Shown: piece by piece, positions 6,775 through 15,209 of the stretch
Layout of the letters: the number at the start of each line of letters is the position of its first letter
Numbering within the stretch: position 1 is the first letter of the stretch
NCBI GenBank assembly: GCA_005777185.1
Contig: SXNL01000382.1
Span: 1-47,014 of the forward strand
Length of the DNA: 47,014 bases
Direction: 5' to 3'
Source of the DNA: Myxococcales bacterium
GTDB taxonomy: Bacteria; Myxococcota_A; Polyangia; Polyangiales; Polyangiaceae
Notes under the pieces: generated by a model
What the model was told of the DNA's origin: nothing
The model's input: the letters and a program-made list of their open reading frames with translations, nothing else
Databases searched by the model: none
Made by a program: the position numbers and the translations under genes

Positions 6775-9213
6775 TCAGCGCTTTCCGCGCTTCGGCCTTC
6801 CGGGCTTTCCAGGGACCCCGCGCGCGGGGCTTGATGCGCGTCGATCCGGCTGGTTCTTCCCGGGTTTCCTGCGGGGTTTGGCGTTGCCGGGCGGGCCCGC
6901 CTTCGCGCGCGTGACGGGGAGCCTCGGCCGTCGCGTGCGACTCTCGCCCTCGGCGACCACCCGGCGAGCGTAGACCGTGCGGCGGAGGATGGCGGCCTCG
7001 AGGATCTCCACGAGGAGGCGGTCGCCGAGCTGGATGGCCACGCCGGAGAAGGCCGCCTGCACGCGGAGGTTGTCCTCGTCCACGGTGAAGGTGTCGTCTC
7101 CGAGGTCCTCGAGGCGGACGAACACATCCACGAACGGGTGGTCCAGGGCGACGAAGAGGCCGCCGCCCGTGACGGCGGTCACGGTCCCTTCGAGCTCCTC
7201 GCCGACGCGGTCCTTCATCGCGAACGTGCGGTAGAGATCGCCGACGGCCCGCTCGACCTCCATGGCGCGGCGCTCGTTGGAGGACGAGCGGCGGGCGGCT
7301 TCGGCGAGCGCCTCGGCGGCCTCGCCGGAGCGATCGGCGGGGCGCGCGAGGACCGCGTCGTGGACGGCGCGGTGGACGACGAGGTCGGGGTAGCGCCGGA
7401 TGGGGGACGTGAAGTGGAGGTAGGCCTTGGACGCGAGCCCGAAGTGGCCAAGGTTCGACGGATCGTACTGGGCCTGCTTCATCGATCGCAGGAGGAGGTT
7501 GGAGAGGATGCTCGCCAGCGGGTGATCCGCGAAGCTCGTCACCAGCGCGGAGAGCGTTCGCGGATCCTTGGCGTCCTCGGGATCGAACGGGACGCCGAGC
7601 GCCTCGCACATCGCCGCGAGGCGGTCGAGCTTGGTCTCGTCGGGCGGCAGGTGGACGCGGAAAACCGTCGGGATCTGGCGGGCGATGAGCCACGACGCGA
7701 CGACCTCGTTCGCGAGGATCATGAGCTCCTCGATGAGCTCGTAGGCCTTCTTGACGCCGGCATCCTCGTCGCGGCGATGGACGTCGACGGGGAGGCCCTC
7801 GGCATCGAGGATGATCTTCGCCTCGGGGAGGGCGAAGTCGAGGGCACCGCGCTTCTTCTTCCGGTTGCGGAGGAGGAGCCCGAGCTCGCGGGCGACGGAG
7901 AGGCCGTCGCGGAGCGCCTCGGCCTTCGGATCGCGCGGCGGGGTCGTCGTGAGGCCGAGCGCGCGGGCGACGCCGCCGTACGTGAGCTTGGCCTGGCTCT
8001 TCATGAAGCCGCGGACGAGGTCGGATCGCTCGACGCGCCCGCCCGCGTCGACATCCACGACGACGCACAGGCAGAGGCGCAGCACGTCCGGGAGCAGCGA
8101 GCATAGCGAGGAGGAGAGCGCGCGCGGGAGCATGGGGACCGCGCGATCGGGGAGGTACACGCTGCAGCCGCGCGCGAGCGCCTCCGCGTCGAGCGCGGTG
8201 CCGGGCCGGACGTAGCTCGAGACGTCCGCGATCGCGATCCACGCGCGGTACCCGCCCGTCTCCCTTCGCTCGACCCACACGGCGTCGTCGTGGTCGCGCG
8301 CGTCCTCGGGATCGATGGTCGGGAGCGGGAGGTGCGTGAGGTCCTCGCGCCCACGGAGCATCTCCTCGGGCACCTCGCCGCCGAAGGACTCGGCCTCGCG
8401 CACCGCCTCCGCGGAGTGGAGCTCCTCGACACCCCCGACGAGGAGGATCTTCCGCGCCTCGACCGTGAGCTCGCCGGGACGGCCGAGGACCGCCTCGATC
8501 GCGCCGACCGGGTTCTCGCCGGCGAGGTCCGGGTGACGCGTGATGCGCACGACGACCGCGTCCCCGTCCTCGCCGCTGTTGCCGGCGGGGCCCTCGCGAT
8601 CGACGTCGCGGGAGAGCTCGATGGGGCCGCGCACACGGGTGTCGTCGGGCTCGACCCACGCGCCCTTGCCGCGGCGGCGGAGGACGCCCGCGACGCGAAT
8701 GGTCCCGCGCGAGAGGATCTCCTCGACGATGCCCTCCTTGCCCTTCGCCGTCGTCGCGACGACACGTACGACGACGCGATCCTGGTGCATCGCGCCCCCG
8801 AGGCCCTCGGCGCCGACGAAGACGTCCTCCGAGCGGTCCGCGCGCGGCTTCTTGTCGGGCGTGGCCGGCGAGGCCGGCGAGGTCGACGCGGCCGGCACGT
8901 CCGGGGTGACGAAGCCGAAGCCGCGCGCGTTCACGGTGATCGACCCCGTGACGCGCGCCCCGCGGCCCTCGGCGGTGCGCTTGGCGAGCTTGAACTTCTG
9001 CCCGGGTCGCGCGATCAGGAGGCCATCGAAGACGAGGTCGTCGAGGATGCGGAGCAGGCCCGGATACACGCCCTCGGAGAGGTCGAGCCCGGAGAAGATC
9101 TCGCGGGCGTGGACCGGGCGATCGCCCTCGCGGGCGAGGATCGCGAGGACCTCGTCCTTGGTCGGCAACGCGCGGGCGCGGCGGGGGCGCTCCTTCGCGC
9201 GGGGGCTCGACAT
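6775..9213 (-). CDS. rnr: Ribonuclease R
   Basis: An 812-residue 3'-to-5' processive exoribonuclease of the RNB family that degrades structured RNA. In order: an N-terminal winged-helix domain (about residues 18-75), a cold-shock/OB domain (GFGFVTPD) with an unusual Ala/Ser/Pro insertion, a second OB domain, the RNB catalytic core with the metal-binding DPEDARDHDDAV, a YELIEELMILANE helix, an S1 domain (EGTVTAVTGGGLFVAL) and a Lys/Arg-rich tail. All four expected aspartates are present. The ATG at 9213 is preferred; a GTG at 9231 would add six residues. A TACGTT hexamer on the minus strand (9249-9254) could be the -10. The gene lies alone, downstream of a response regulator transcribed in the same direction. 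Confidence 0.95.
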   Translation of the reverse strand: MSSPRAKERPRRARALPTKDEVLAILAREGDRPVHAREIFSGLDLSEGVYPGLLRILDDLVFDGLLIARPGQKFKLAKRTAEGRGARVTGSITVNARGFGFVTPDVPAASTSPASPATPDKKPRADRSEDVFVGAEGLGGAMHQDRVVVRVVATTAKGKEGIVEEILSRGTIRVAGVLRRRGKGAWVEPDDTRVRGPIELSRDVDREGPAGNSGEDGDAVVVRITRHPDLAGENPVGAIEAVLGRPGELTVEARKILLVGGVEELHSAEAVREAESFGGEVPEEMLRGREDLTHLPLPTIDPEDARDHDDAVWVERRETGGYRAWIAIADVSSYVRPGTALDAEALARGCSVYLPDRAVPMLPRALSSSLCSLLPDVLRLCLCVVVDVDAGGRVERSDLVRGFMKSQAKLTYGGVARALGLTTTPPRDPKAEALRDGLSVARELGLLLRNRKKKRGALDFALPEAKIILDAEGLPVDVHRRDEDAGVKKAYELIEELMILANEVVASWLIARQIPTVFRVHLPPDETKLDRLAAMCEALGVPFDPEDAKDPRTLSALVTSFADHPLASILSNLLLRSMKQAQYDPSNLGHFGLASKAYLHFTSPIRRYPDLVVHRAVHDAVLARPADRSGEAAEALAEAARRSSSNERRAMEVERAVGDLYRTFAMKDRVGEELEGTVTAVTGGGLFVALDHPFVDVFVRLEDLGDDTFTVDEDNLRVQAAFSGVAIQLGDRLLVEILEAAILRRTVYARRVVAEGESRTRRPRLPVTRAKAGPPGNAKPRRKPGKNQPDRRASSPARGVPGKPGRPKRGKR

Positions 9214-9390
9214 GAAACCAGCAAGAACCACAGTCCGGAGGGAAACGGAACGTATTTTCCCGGAATCCTACGGGACCGTGGCCTGTTGGCCGCCCGATGA
9301 CCCGCCGCTCGGGGGCGCGATCGCGCGCGCAGGTGCCGCGCCTCGAGCGCGCGTTCGTGCGATCGAGATGACGCCGCGCAGGGTAGGGCG

Positions 9391-10002
9391 CTACGCCGAC
9401 TTCGGCCCCTGGTACGCCGTCAGTCTCCGGTACAGCGTCGCGCGGCCCATCCCGAGCATCTTCGCGGCGTTCCCCACGTGTCCGTCCGTCTGCCGGAGCG
9501 CGCGCTGGATCGCCTCGCGCTCCAAGGCCTCGATCGGGGTCACGCCGTCCGGAGCGGCCGACGCATCCTCGGGTGCGCGGAGGGACCGCGGCGAAGCGCC
9601 CGGGTTTCGCACGCGTTCGAGGGCGCCGTCGATGGCCTGGAGGATGCGCTTCTGATCGAAGGGCTTCGTCACGTAGTCGAACGCGCCCATGCGCATCGCC
9701 TTCACCGCCGTGTCGATCTTGCTGTCCGCCGTCGTGACGACGATCGGCACGTCCGGGCGCTCGCGTCGGAAGCGGAGCATCCAGTCGAGGCCCGGGCCGT
9801 CGTCGAGGTGCAGGTCGAGGCACACGAGGTCGGGTTCGGCGGCGTGAGCCAGGAGGTCGCGCCCCCGGGAGATCTCGAGGAGGCGCAGCTCACGGCTCTC
9901 GAGCATGCGAATGAGGACGCGCCGCCACATCGGCTCGTCGTCGACGAGGGCGAGGGTCAACCGGTCCGGGGGTGTTTCGGGTAGGGTCTTGGAGCGCAGC
10001 AC
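9391..10002 (-). CDS. Two-domain response regulator, receiver plus Fis-type HTH
   Basis: A 203-residue regulator. The receiver domain (about residues 15-130) has the acidic pair VDDE, phospho-acceptor Asp63 (CLDLHLDD) and the KPF lysine. A short Pro/Ala linker leads to a C-terminal Fis-type helix-turn-helix (about 150-198: IQRALRQTDGHVGNAAKMLGMGRATLYRRL). There is no AAA+ domain between, so it is not an NtrC-type sigma54 activator; it resembles the ActR/RegA/PrrA layout. No histidine kinase gene is adjacent. The start is GTG at 10002. It is divergent from the LpoB-like gene, and an inverted repeat lies in the shared gap, making that gap a candidate target. Confidence 0.92.
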   Translation of the reverse strand: MLRSKTLPETPPDRLTLALVDDEPMWRRVLIRMLESRELRLLEISRGRDLLAHAAEPDLVCLDLHLDDGPGLDWMLRFRRERPDVPIVVTTADSKIDTAVKAMRMGAFDYVTKPFDQKRILQAIDGALERVRNPGASPRSLRAPEDASAAPDGVTPIEALEREAIQRALRQTDGHVGNAAKMLGMGRATLYRRLTAYQGPKSA

Positions 10003-10025
10003 GAACCTTGAAACGCCCGCTCCCG

Positions 10026-10045
10026 GCCCGGGTTAACCCCCGGGC
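10026..10045. promoter_or_regulatory. Inverted repeat in divergent gap (possible operator)
   Basis: GCCCGGG-TTAACC-CCCGGGC is a perfect 7-bp inverted repeat around an AT-containing centre. It lies 24 bp upstream of the response regulator start and about 110 bp upstream of the LpoB-like start. A Fis-type dimer could bind here; this is inference. Confidence 0.3.
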
Positions 10046-10154
10046 GCGCCGGCCGCGCGTGGAGGGTGCGCCGGAATGCACAATGATTCCAGTCGATTGA
10101 ATGAAGCGTCCCCCTCCGTCGTCACGCTTTGATAAGCACGTGCCGAGGCCCCCG

Positions 10155-10736
10155 ATGAAAAAACTGATGCTCCTCACCCTGCTCGTCACGCTCTCCGCCT
10201 GCGGCGATCGCGTCGTGCGGGGCGCCAACGATCCGTCGGTCGACAACCCCGCCCTCTCGACGGGCATCGACAAGGACGACATCCAGCGAATGCTCGCCGA
10301 CAACCTGAACAACCTCAGGGCCTCGCCCATCATGAACGAGTGGCGCGTCGCGCGGCCCAAGCCGACCGTGGCGGTGTTCCCGTTCCAGAACTCGACGTCG
10401 GAGCACATCGACTCGCAGCTCAACACGATCCTCAGCGAGGCGGAGACGTGGCTCGTGGACTCGCAGGCCGTCGACGTCATCGCGCGCGACCGTCAGAACC
10501 AGATGATCGCCGAGGTGGAGGGGCAAGCGCACCCCGTGTTCAACCCGGCGAACGTCGCGAAGTACGGAAAGCAGCTGGGGTGCAAGTACTTCATCACCGG
10601 GAAGGTGCAGGCGAACGACGAGCGCAACCCGGACATGCGGCGCGTGCAGTACTTCTTCTTCATGCAGGTCATCGAGGTCGAGACGAGCAGCATCAAGTGG
10701 CAGCACAAGGCGTACGTCACGAAGGCCATCAAGTAG
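10155..10736 (+). CDS. LpoB-like penicillin-binding protein activator lipoprotein
   Basis: A 193-residue outer-membrane lipoprotein candidate. The start at 10155 gives a compact signal peptide with a lipobox (TLSACG); the in-frame ATG at 10101 would put 18 charged residues ahead of it. The mature part matches the LpoB family (COG3417): KPTVAVFPFQNSTSEHID, then a helix, DVIARDRQNQ, YGKQLGCKYFITGKVQ, and a late EVETSSIKWQHKAYVTKA. In enterobacteria LpoB crosses the periplasm to activate PBP1B. The stop codon overlaps the start of the COG3014 gene by one base, so the two should be co-translated. Confidence 0.85.
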   Translation: MKKLMLLTLLVTLSACGDRVVRGANDPSVDNPALSTGIDKDDIQRMLADNLNNLRASPIMNEWRVARPKPTVAVFPFQNSTSEHIDSQLNTILSEAETWLVDSQAVDVIARDRQNQMIAEVEGQAHPVFNPANVAKYGKQLGCKYFITGKVQANDERNPDMRRVQYFFFMQVIEVETSSIKWQHKAYVTKAIK

Positions 10737-12142
10737 TGAGGTCGCTGGTTGCGAGGGCGCTGAGAGGCCCCCTCGCGCTCCCCCTGGTCCTGGGAGTGGT
10801 GGCGAGCGGGCTCCTCGGCTGCGGCGGGCACACGGAGCGCACGCTCAAGATGCGCACGGCGCTCGATCACGGAGACGCGAACGGCGCCATCCGCGCGCTC
10901 AACGAGGAGCTCGAGGTCAAGTCGTCGGATGACCTGCCGAAGTCCGTGCTCGGGGACGAGGCGCTGCTCGTCCTCGATCGCGGGAGCATTCAGCAGTCGC
11001 TCGCCAGGTTCGCCGCGAGCAAGAAGGACCTCGAGGTCGCCGACAAGGCCATCGACATGCTCGACCTCGCCCACAACGCGGGCGACTCGATCGGGAAGTA
11101 CGTGTTCTCGGACTCGGTGGGGCGCTACCAGGCGCCTCCGTACGAGAAGCTGCTCATCAACACGCTCAACATGGTGAACTACCTCGAGACGAAGGACCTC
11201 TCGGGCGCGCTCGTCGAGGCGCGGCGGCTCGCCGTGCAGCAGCGGTACTTCAGGGACTCGCTCAAGGAGGGCGACAACGCCATCCTCGGCCTCGGGGCGC
11301 TCCTCGCGGGGTTCGCGTTCGAGAAGTCGGGCGACGTGGACGAGGCGCTCCGCTTCTACGACGACGCGCTGGCGTTCGGGCCGTTCAACGCGGTGAAGAC
11401 GGGCGTCGAGCGCATCTACCCGCGGGGGACGTACCGGACGAAGCGGCTCGACGGCGCCGCGAAGCCAGGGGGGGACGGAGCGGCCGGCGCGGAGCTCCCG
11501 GCGCCCGGTGGAGAGAGGGCGGGGACCGACGACTCGGGAGAGATCCTCTTCGTCATCGGCTACGGGCGCGTGCCGCACAAGATCGCCGAGCGTATCCCGA
11601 TCGGGCTCGCCCTCACGCTGTACGCGCACTACATGCCTCCGTCGGACCGGGCGCTCGCGATGGACCTCGCGACGCAGGGGCTCGTCACGTGGATCAACTT
11701 CCCCACGCTCGGACAGGGGCAGGGGGACTACGCGAACCCGACCTGCAAGCTCGACTCGGGCTGGGTCGAGCTCGAGCAGGTCGTGGACGTGTCGCACGAG
11801 GTGCGCGCGCAGTGGAAGAAGATCGAGGGGCAGATCATCGTGAGCGCGATCACGCGCATGATCGCGCGGTTCGCCGTCGGGCGCGGGATCCGGGCCGCGT
11901 CGGGGGAGAAGAGCGCGATCGGCCTCATCGCGTCGCTCGCCGCGCAGGGGACGCTCACCGCGCTCGACACGCCGGACACCCGGAGCTGGGAGACCTTGCC
12001 CGCCCGCGTGACCGCCGCGCGCGTGCGGGTCGCGCCGGGGAAGCACACGCTGTCGCTCGAGGCGCGGGGGTTCCACCGCGACCAGGTTATCGACGTGGCA
12101 CCTGGGGGTTGGGCCGTGGTGTCGCTGATGGGGCTGCGGTAG
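10736..12142 (+). CDS. COG3014-family predicted lipoprotein, partner of LpoB
   Basis: A 468-residue protein starting at a GTG whose first base is the last base of the preceding TAG. The signal peptide ends in a lipobox (GLLGCGG). The mature part is helical and TPR-like in its first half (a MVNYLETKD helix, then GALVEARRLAVQQ, then SGDVDEALRFYDDALAF), with a beta-rich C-terminal half ending in GKHTLSLEARGFHRDQV, typical of COG3014. That family is often found beside LpoB genes, and its function is not established. The context argues for a role in envelope or peptidoglycan synthase regulation. It converges on the fliP-like gene with 7 bp between stops. Confidence 0.8.
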   Translation: MRSLVARALRGPLALPLVLGVVASGLLGCGGHTERTLKMRTALDHGDANGAIRALNEELEVKSSDDLPKSVLGDEALLVLDRGSIQQSLARFAASKKDLEVADKAIDMLDLAHNAGDSIGKYVFSDSVGRYQAPPYEKLLINTLNMVNYLETKDLSGALVEARRLAVQQRYFRDSLKEGDNAILGLGALLAGFAFEKSGDVDEALRFYDDALAFGPFNAVKTGVERIYPRGTYRTKRLDGAAKPGGDGAAGAELPAPGGERAGTDDSGEILFVIGYGRVPHKIAERIPIGLALTLYAHYMPPSDRALAMDLATQGLVTWINFPTLGQGQGDYANPTCKLDSGWVELEQVVDVSHEVRAQWKKIEGQIIVSAITRMIARFAVGRGIRAASGEKSAIGLIASLAAQGTLTALDTPDTRSWETLPARVTAARVRVAPGKHTLSLEARGFHRDQVIDVAPGGWAVVSLMGLR

Positions 12143-12149
12143 TCCGGCC

Positions 12150-12896
12150 CTACCGGTAACCCGCGACGAGCGACTGGGCGAGCAGCCCCCAGCCGTCGAT
12201 GACGACGAAGAGGAGCAGCTTGAACGGGAGGCTGACGCCGCTCGGGCTCATCGCCTGCATCCCGAGGGCGACCATGATGTTCGCCACCACGAGGTCGATC
12301 ACCAGGAACGGCAGGTAGATCAAGAAGCCGATCGCGAACGCCTCCGTCAGCTCGGTGGTGACGAACGCCGGGACCAGGATGGTGATGTCGTCCCTCGCCA
12401 CGCGCGCCTTGTCGGCGTCGTCCCTGCGGGCGTCACGGCCCACCTGGAAGAAGCGCGTCTTCTCGCGATCGCTCGCGTTGGCGGCGAGGAACTCCCGCAT
12501 GGGGTCCTTCACCGCGTCGATCGCCCTCGTGACCAGCTCCGCCGTATCCATCCCCTTCGCGCGCACGAGCGGCGCCGCGCGTGTGGTGATCTTCTCGCCC
12601 ACCGGCGCCATCGCGAGGAGGGTCAGCGCGGCGGCGAGCGCCATCACGACCGTGCTCGACGGGACGTTCTGCGCGCCGATCGCGCTCTTCGTGATCTGGA
12701 GGACGGTCGAGATCTTGACGAAGGCTGTGACGCTCATGAAGACGAAGGGGAGGAGCGAGACGAGCGCGAGCGCGACGACGAGGGCGACCGGACGACCGAG
12801 GAGATCGTCCGCTCGCGCGGGCTCGGGGGCGGCGAGGGCGGCGGGGGACGCGAGGAGGACGAGGGGCGCCGCGAGGAGGGGGAGAGGGCGCTTCAT
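12150..12896 (-). CDS. FliP/SctR-family type III export apparatus protein
   Basis: A 248-residue inner-membrane protein of the export gate shared by flagella and type III secretion. An N-terminal signal-like segment is followed by paired membrane helices (PVALVVALALVSLLPFVFM and VVMALAAALTLLAMAPVG), a charged periplasmic loop of about 80 residues, and the C-terminal signature (FAIGFLIYLPFLVIDLVVAN, ISLPFK-like VSLPFKLLLFVVIDGW). YLPFLVIDLVVAN and the ending SLVAGYR look more like the SctR branch than flagellar FliP, but this is an eye judgement. It overlaps the upstream fliO-like gene by an ATGA. No fliQ, fliR, flhA or flhB genes are adjacent. Confidence 0.88.
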   Translation of the reverse strand: MKRPLPLLAAPLVLLASPAALAAPEPARADDLLGRPVALVVALALVSLLPFVFMSVTAFVKISTVLQITKSAIGAQNVPSSTVVMALAAALTLLAMAPVGEKITTRAAPLVRAKGMDTAELVTRAIDAVKDPMREFLAANASDREKTRFFQVGRDARRDDADKARVARDDITILVPAFVTTELTEAFAIGFLIYLPFLVIDLVVANIMVALGMQAMSPSGVSLPFKLLLFVVIDGWGLLAQSLVAGYR

Positions 12897-13315
12897 GGAG
12901 TGCGGCCGTCGTCCGGGTCTGCCGTCGGCTGTCCGCCGTCCGTGGGTGGCTGCGCGCTGCTCGTCGCCTGCTTCCCCTCGTCCGTGTCGCGCCTAGGCGT
13001 CCCGAGGATGCGGGCCAGTACACCGTCGAAGGTCTCCTTCGGGCGGGCCGCGAGGTCGAGGTCCTTGGCGGCGAGCTCGCCGATCTTGGTGAAGCCGCCC
13101 TCGCCGGCGGCGACGACGAAGATCTGCGCGCCGACCTTCACCAGGTACACGGCGCGCCGGGCGTCGAGGGGCAGCTGGCCGACGAGCTCGATGGGCCCGC
13201 GCGCCCGCCCGATCCCGAGCTTGCGCGCGCCGAGGAGCACGACATACGCGAGCCCGCAGACGACGGCGAGCGTCACGAAGGTCTCGATGAGGTATGCCGT
13301 GTAAGAAGCCCCCAA
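12893..13315 (-). CDS. FliO-like export apparatus assembly protein
   Basis: A 140-residue protein with one N-terminal membrane segment (about residues 7-27) and a small cytoplasmic beta domain: ELVGQLPLDARRAVYLVKVG then FVVAAGEGGFTKIGEL, the conserved FliO pattern. FliO helps assemble or stabilise FliP in flagellar systems. It starts with TTG and overlaps the fliP-like gene by 4 bases. The last ~20 residues (rich in Gln, Thr, Asp, Pro) are encoded by a GGACGGC-type repeat that also occurs elsewhere in the window, so the tail is probably not functional. Confidence 0.75.
   Translation of the reverse strand: MGASYTAYLIETFVTLAVVCGLAYVVLLGARKLGIGRARGPIELVGQLPLDARRAVYLVKVGAQIFVVAAGEGGFTKIGELAAKDLDLAARPKETFDGVLARILGTPRRDTDEGKQATSSAQPPTDGGQPTADPDDGRTP
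12917..12942 (-). repeat. Heptamer-type dispersed repeat, locus 1
   Basis: The first 22 bases differ at a single position from 31566-31587. The 15-mer at 12928-12942 recurs exactly, on the opposite strand, at 33841-33855. It lies in the 3' end of the fliO-like gene. Confidence 0.65.
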
Positions 13316-13348
13316 GATGGGCGCCGTCTTTTCACGAACCGCCAGGGA

Positions 13349-13377
13349 TTGAAAGTGGGATCCGCCCTGGGTAGGAT
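13349..13377 (+). promoter_or_regulatory. Sigma70-like promoter of lipase gene
   Basis: TTGAAA, a 17-nt spacer, then TAGGAT. This is the only spot in the window where both boxes and an ideal spacer are clear. Transcription should start near 13384, so the ATG at 13378 cannot be used. Confidence 0.55.
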
Positions 13378-13452
13378 ATGCACCTACAAAACGGCTCGGG
13401 CCCGCGCGGCGAGGCCTTGACGCAGCGCGGCGCCGGGGGAGACTGCGCGCCG

Positions 13453-14496
13453 ATGAGACGCCTCGCGCCCCTCTTCCTCGCGCTCGCCGCCTGCGGCGCC
13501 GAGGCCAGCACGCCCGCGCCGGAGCCCGGAGCGCCGGGGAGGCCGAGGGAGCGCTACGAGCCGGTGCCGACCGCCGCCCCGCTCGCGAACGCCGACGATC
13601 CCGCGTCCCCCGACGCGAAGGGCGCGCCGTACCCCCTCGTCTTCCTTCATGGGATGGGCGGGTTCGAGCAGCTTCGCCTCGGAAAGGTGAGCCTGGACTA
13701 CTGGGAAGGCCTCGCGGTCTCGCTCGCGAAGGACGGCGAGACGGAGGTGTTCATCACCCAGGCGCCCGTCTATGCGACCAGCGCAGCGCGCGCCAAGGCG
13801 TTGAAGCCGCAGATCGACGCGGTGCTGACGAAGACGGGCCGCGCGAAGGTGAACCTCGTCGGGCACAGCCAGGGCGGCATCGACGCGCGATACATCGCCA
13901 GCCCCGCGGGGCTCGGCTACGGCGACCGCGTCGCGTCCGTCGTGACGATCGCGACGCCCCACCGCGGGAGCCGCGTCGCGGACGCGTCGCTCGGACTCGT
14001 GTCGGGGCTCCCTCAGGGTGTCGTCGACGACGTCGTGAACGGGTTCCTCGGGCTGCTCGAGAAGACGGCGTACGATCTGAAGAGCGACCCCGACCTCCGC
14101 GGCCAGGCCACGGAGCTCACCGAGAAGTTCATGACGCAGACCTTCAACCCGACGATCGTGGACGATCCGCGCGTGTATTATGCAAGCTACGCGGGTCGGA
14201 CCAACCTGCGCACCGGGGCGCTCGCGTGCGACAAGGCGACGTACGCCAACGAGCCCGGGGTCGTGGACGCGGTCAACCCGCTCCTCCGGCCCACGGCGCT
14301 CTTCCTCGAGGACGGCGTGAAGGTGGTCGTGAACGACGGGCTCGTCACCGTGGACAGCGCCCGCTGGGGCGAGTTCCTCCAGTGCGTCCCGGCCGACCAC
14401 CTGAAGGAGATCGGCATGGGCGACGCGCCAGGGGGCTTCGAGCACCGAGACTTCTTCCGGGCGATCGCGAAGCACCTCCGGAGCCGCGGAAGGTAG
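13453..14496 (+). CDS. Secreted or lipid-anchored triacylglycerol lipase, family I-like
   Basis: A 347-residue alpha/beta hydrolase. The signal peptide ends in a lipobox-like LAACG, so it may be a lipoprotein. The fold starts with VFLHGMGGF (oxyanion hole). The nucleophile is Ser139 in GHSQGG, followed by VTIATPHRGS. The C-terminal part has NDGLVTVDSARWG and DHLKEIG, the Asp and His regions of Pseudomonas/Burkholderia type lipases. It should cleave ester bonds of lipids outside the cytoplasm. The upstream ATG (13378) abuts the promoter -10, so 13453 is the better start. No foldase (lif) gene is adjacent. Confidence 0.88.
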   Translation: MRRLAPLFLALAACGAEASTPAPEPGAPGRPRERYEPVPTAAPLANADDPASPDAKGAPYPLVFLHGMGGFEQLRLGKVSLDYWEGLAVSLAKDGETEVFITQAPVYATSAARAKALKPQIDAVLTKTGRAKVNLVGHSQGGIDARYIASPAGLGYGDRVASVVTIATPHRGSRVADASLGLVSGLPQGVVDDVVNGFLGLLEKTAYDLKSDPDLRGQATELTEKFMTQTFNPTIVDDPRVYYASYAGRTNLRTGALACDKATYANEPGVVDAVNPLLRPTALFLEDGVKVVVNDGLVTVDSARWGEFLQCVPADHLKEIGMGDAPGGFEHRDFFRAIAKHLRSRGR

Positions 14497-14511
14497 GCTC
14501 GACCCTCCCGC

Positions 14512-15063
14512 CTACCAGCCCCAGATGTACTCGGCGCGCAGGAAGAAGGTCGTGAAGCTCGGGTACGTCTTCTCGCTGAAGACGAGGTGCTGGCGCGCGG
14601 CGACGCCGATCGCGAAGCTGCGATCGAGCTGGTAGTCGAGTCCGAGCGCGAGCTGCGCGCCGACGGCCGGGTGGTAGCGCTCGATCGTGCCGCCGGAGAA
14701 GCCGTAGCCGCCGGCCATCACGCCGACGTAGGGCACCCAGCGCAGGATGTCGATCACGTAGCCGACGCCGAGGCCGAAGCAGTCGACGCGCGCGGGTCGG
14801 GTCCTGGGAGCGTCGGGTGTGTCCTGCTGCTGGTCGAGCGCGACGATGGTGGAGCCGGCCTCGGCCATCAGGTTGAACTGGTCGGTGAGGCCGTACGCGT
14901 AGTGGAGGCCGAGCCCTGCGCCGACGGAGAGCGTGCTCTTGTCGGCGACCTTGAGCATGCCGAGGTCGGGTCCCACGCCGAGGTGGTGCTGGCGTTCGAA
15001 CGCGGAGGCCGGCGTGGACAGGGCGAGGAGCGCGGCGCCAGCGAGGAGGGCCCGTCGGAGCAT
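14512..15063 (-). CDS. Small outer-membrane beta-barrel protein
   Basis: A 183-residue protein with a Sec signal peptide (about residues 1-22, LLALSTPASAF) and alternating hydrophobic strands: LSVGAGLGLHYAYG, FNLMAEAGSTIV, CFGLGVGYVID, WVPYVGVMAGGYGF and GAQLALGLDYQL. It ends in an aromatic-rich strand (FLRAEYIWGW) with the terminal aromatic residue typical of outer-membrane barrels. About eight strands would fit an OmpX/OmpW-sized barrel. The function is unknown; it could be structural or a porin. The frame remains open far upstream, but the ATG at 15063 starts the signal peptide and has TACATT 9 nt before it. It is convergent with the lipase gene, 15 bp apart. Confidence 0.8.
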   Translation of the reverse strand: MLRRALLAGAALLALSTPASAFERQHHLGVGPDLGMLKVADKSTLSVGAGLGLHYAYGLTDQFNLMAEAGSTIVALDQQQDTPDAPRTRPARVDCFGLGVGYVIDILRWVPYVGVMAGGYGFSGGTIERYHPAVGAQLALGLDYQLDRSFAIGVAARQHLVFSEKTYPSFTTFFLRAEYIWGW

Positions 15064-15072
15064 GGAGACGGC

Positions 15073-15078
15073 AATGTA
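15073..15078 (-). promoter_or_regulatory. -10-like hexamer before outer-membrane protein
   Basis: TACATT preceded by TGG on the minus strand (extended -10 form), 9 nt before the ATG at 15063. Confidence 0.45.
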
Positions 15079-15209
15079 CCACCTTCGCGAAATTTTCAGC
15101 GCCGGCTCGGCGACGAGCTGGGGAGCGCCGCGACACCGCCGTGGCCGCGCCATCAGGGGAGCGGCCTCGATTCCGTGCGCGTGTGTCGCGGCGCTCGGCT
15201 CGCGCGCGC

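Noticed and set aside
397-9823. Very long Arg/Ala/Gly-rich open frames opposite or across real genes (for example 397-2280, 2004-4499, 5891-9823)
   Set aside because: High GC keeps stops rare. These frames have shadow-like composition, no domain signatures, and fully overlap genes with clear motifs.
12150-14496. fliO-fliP plus lipase as a secretion locus with its effector
   Set aside because: The lipase has its own signal peptide and promoter and is transcribed divergently; nothing links it to type III export.
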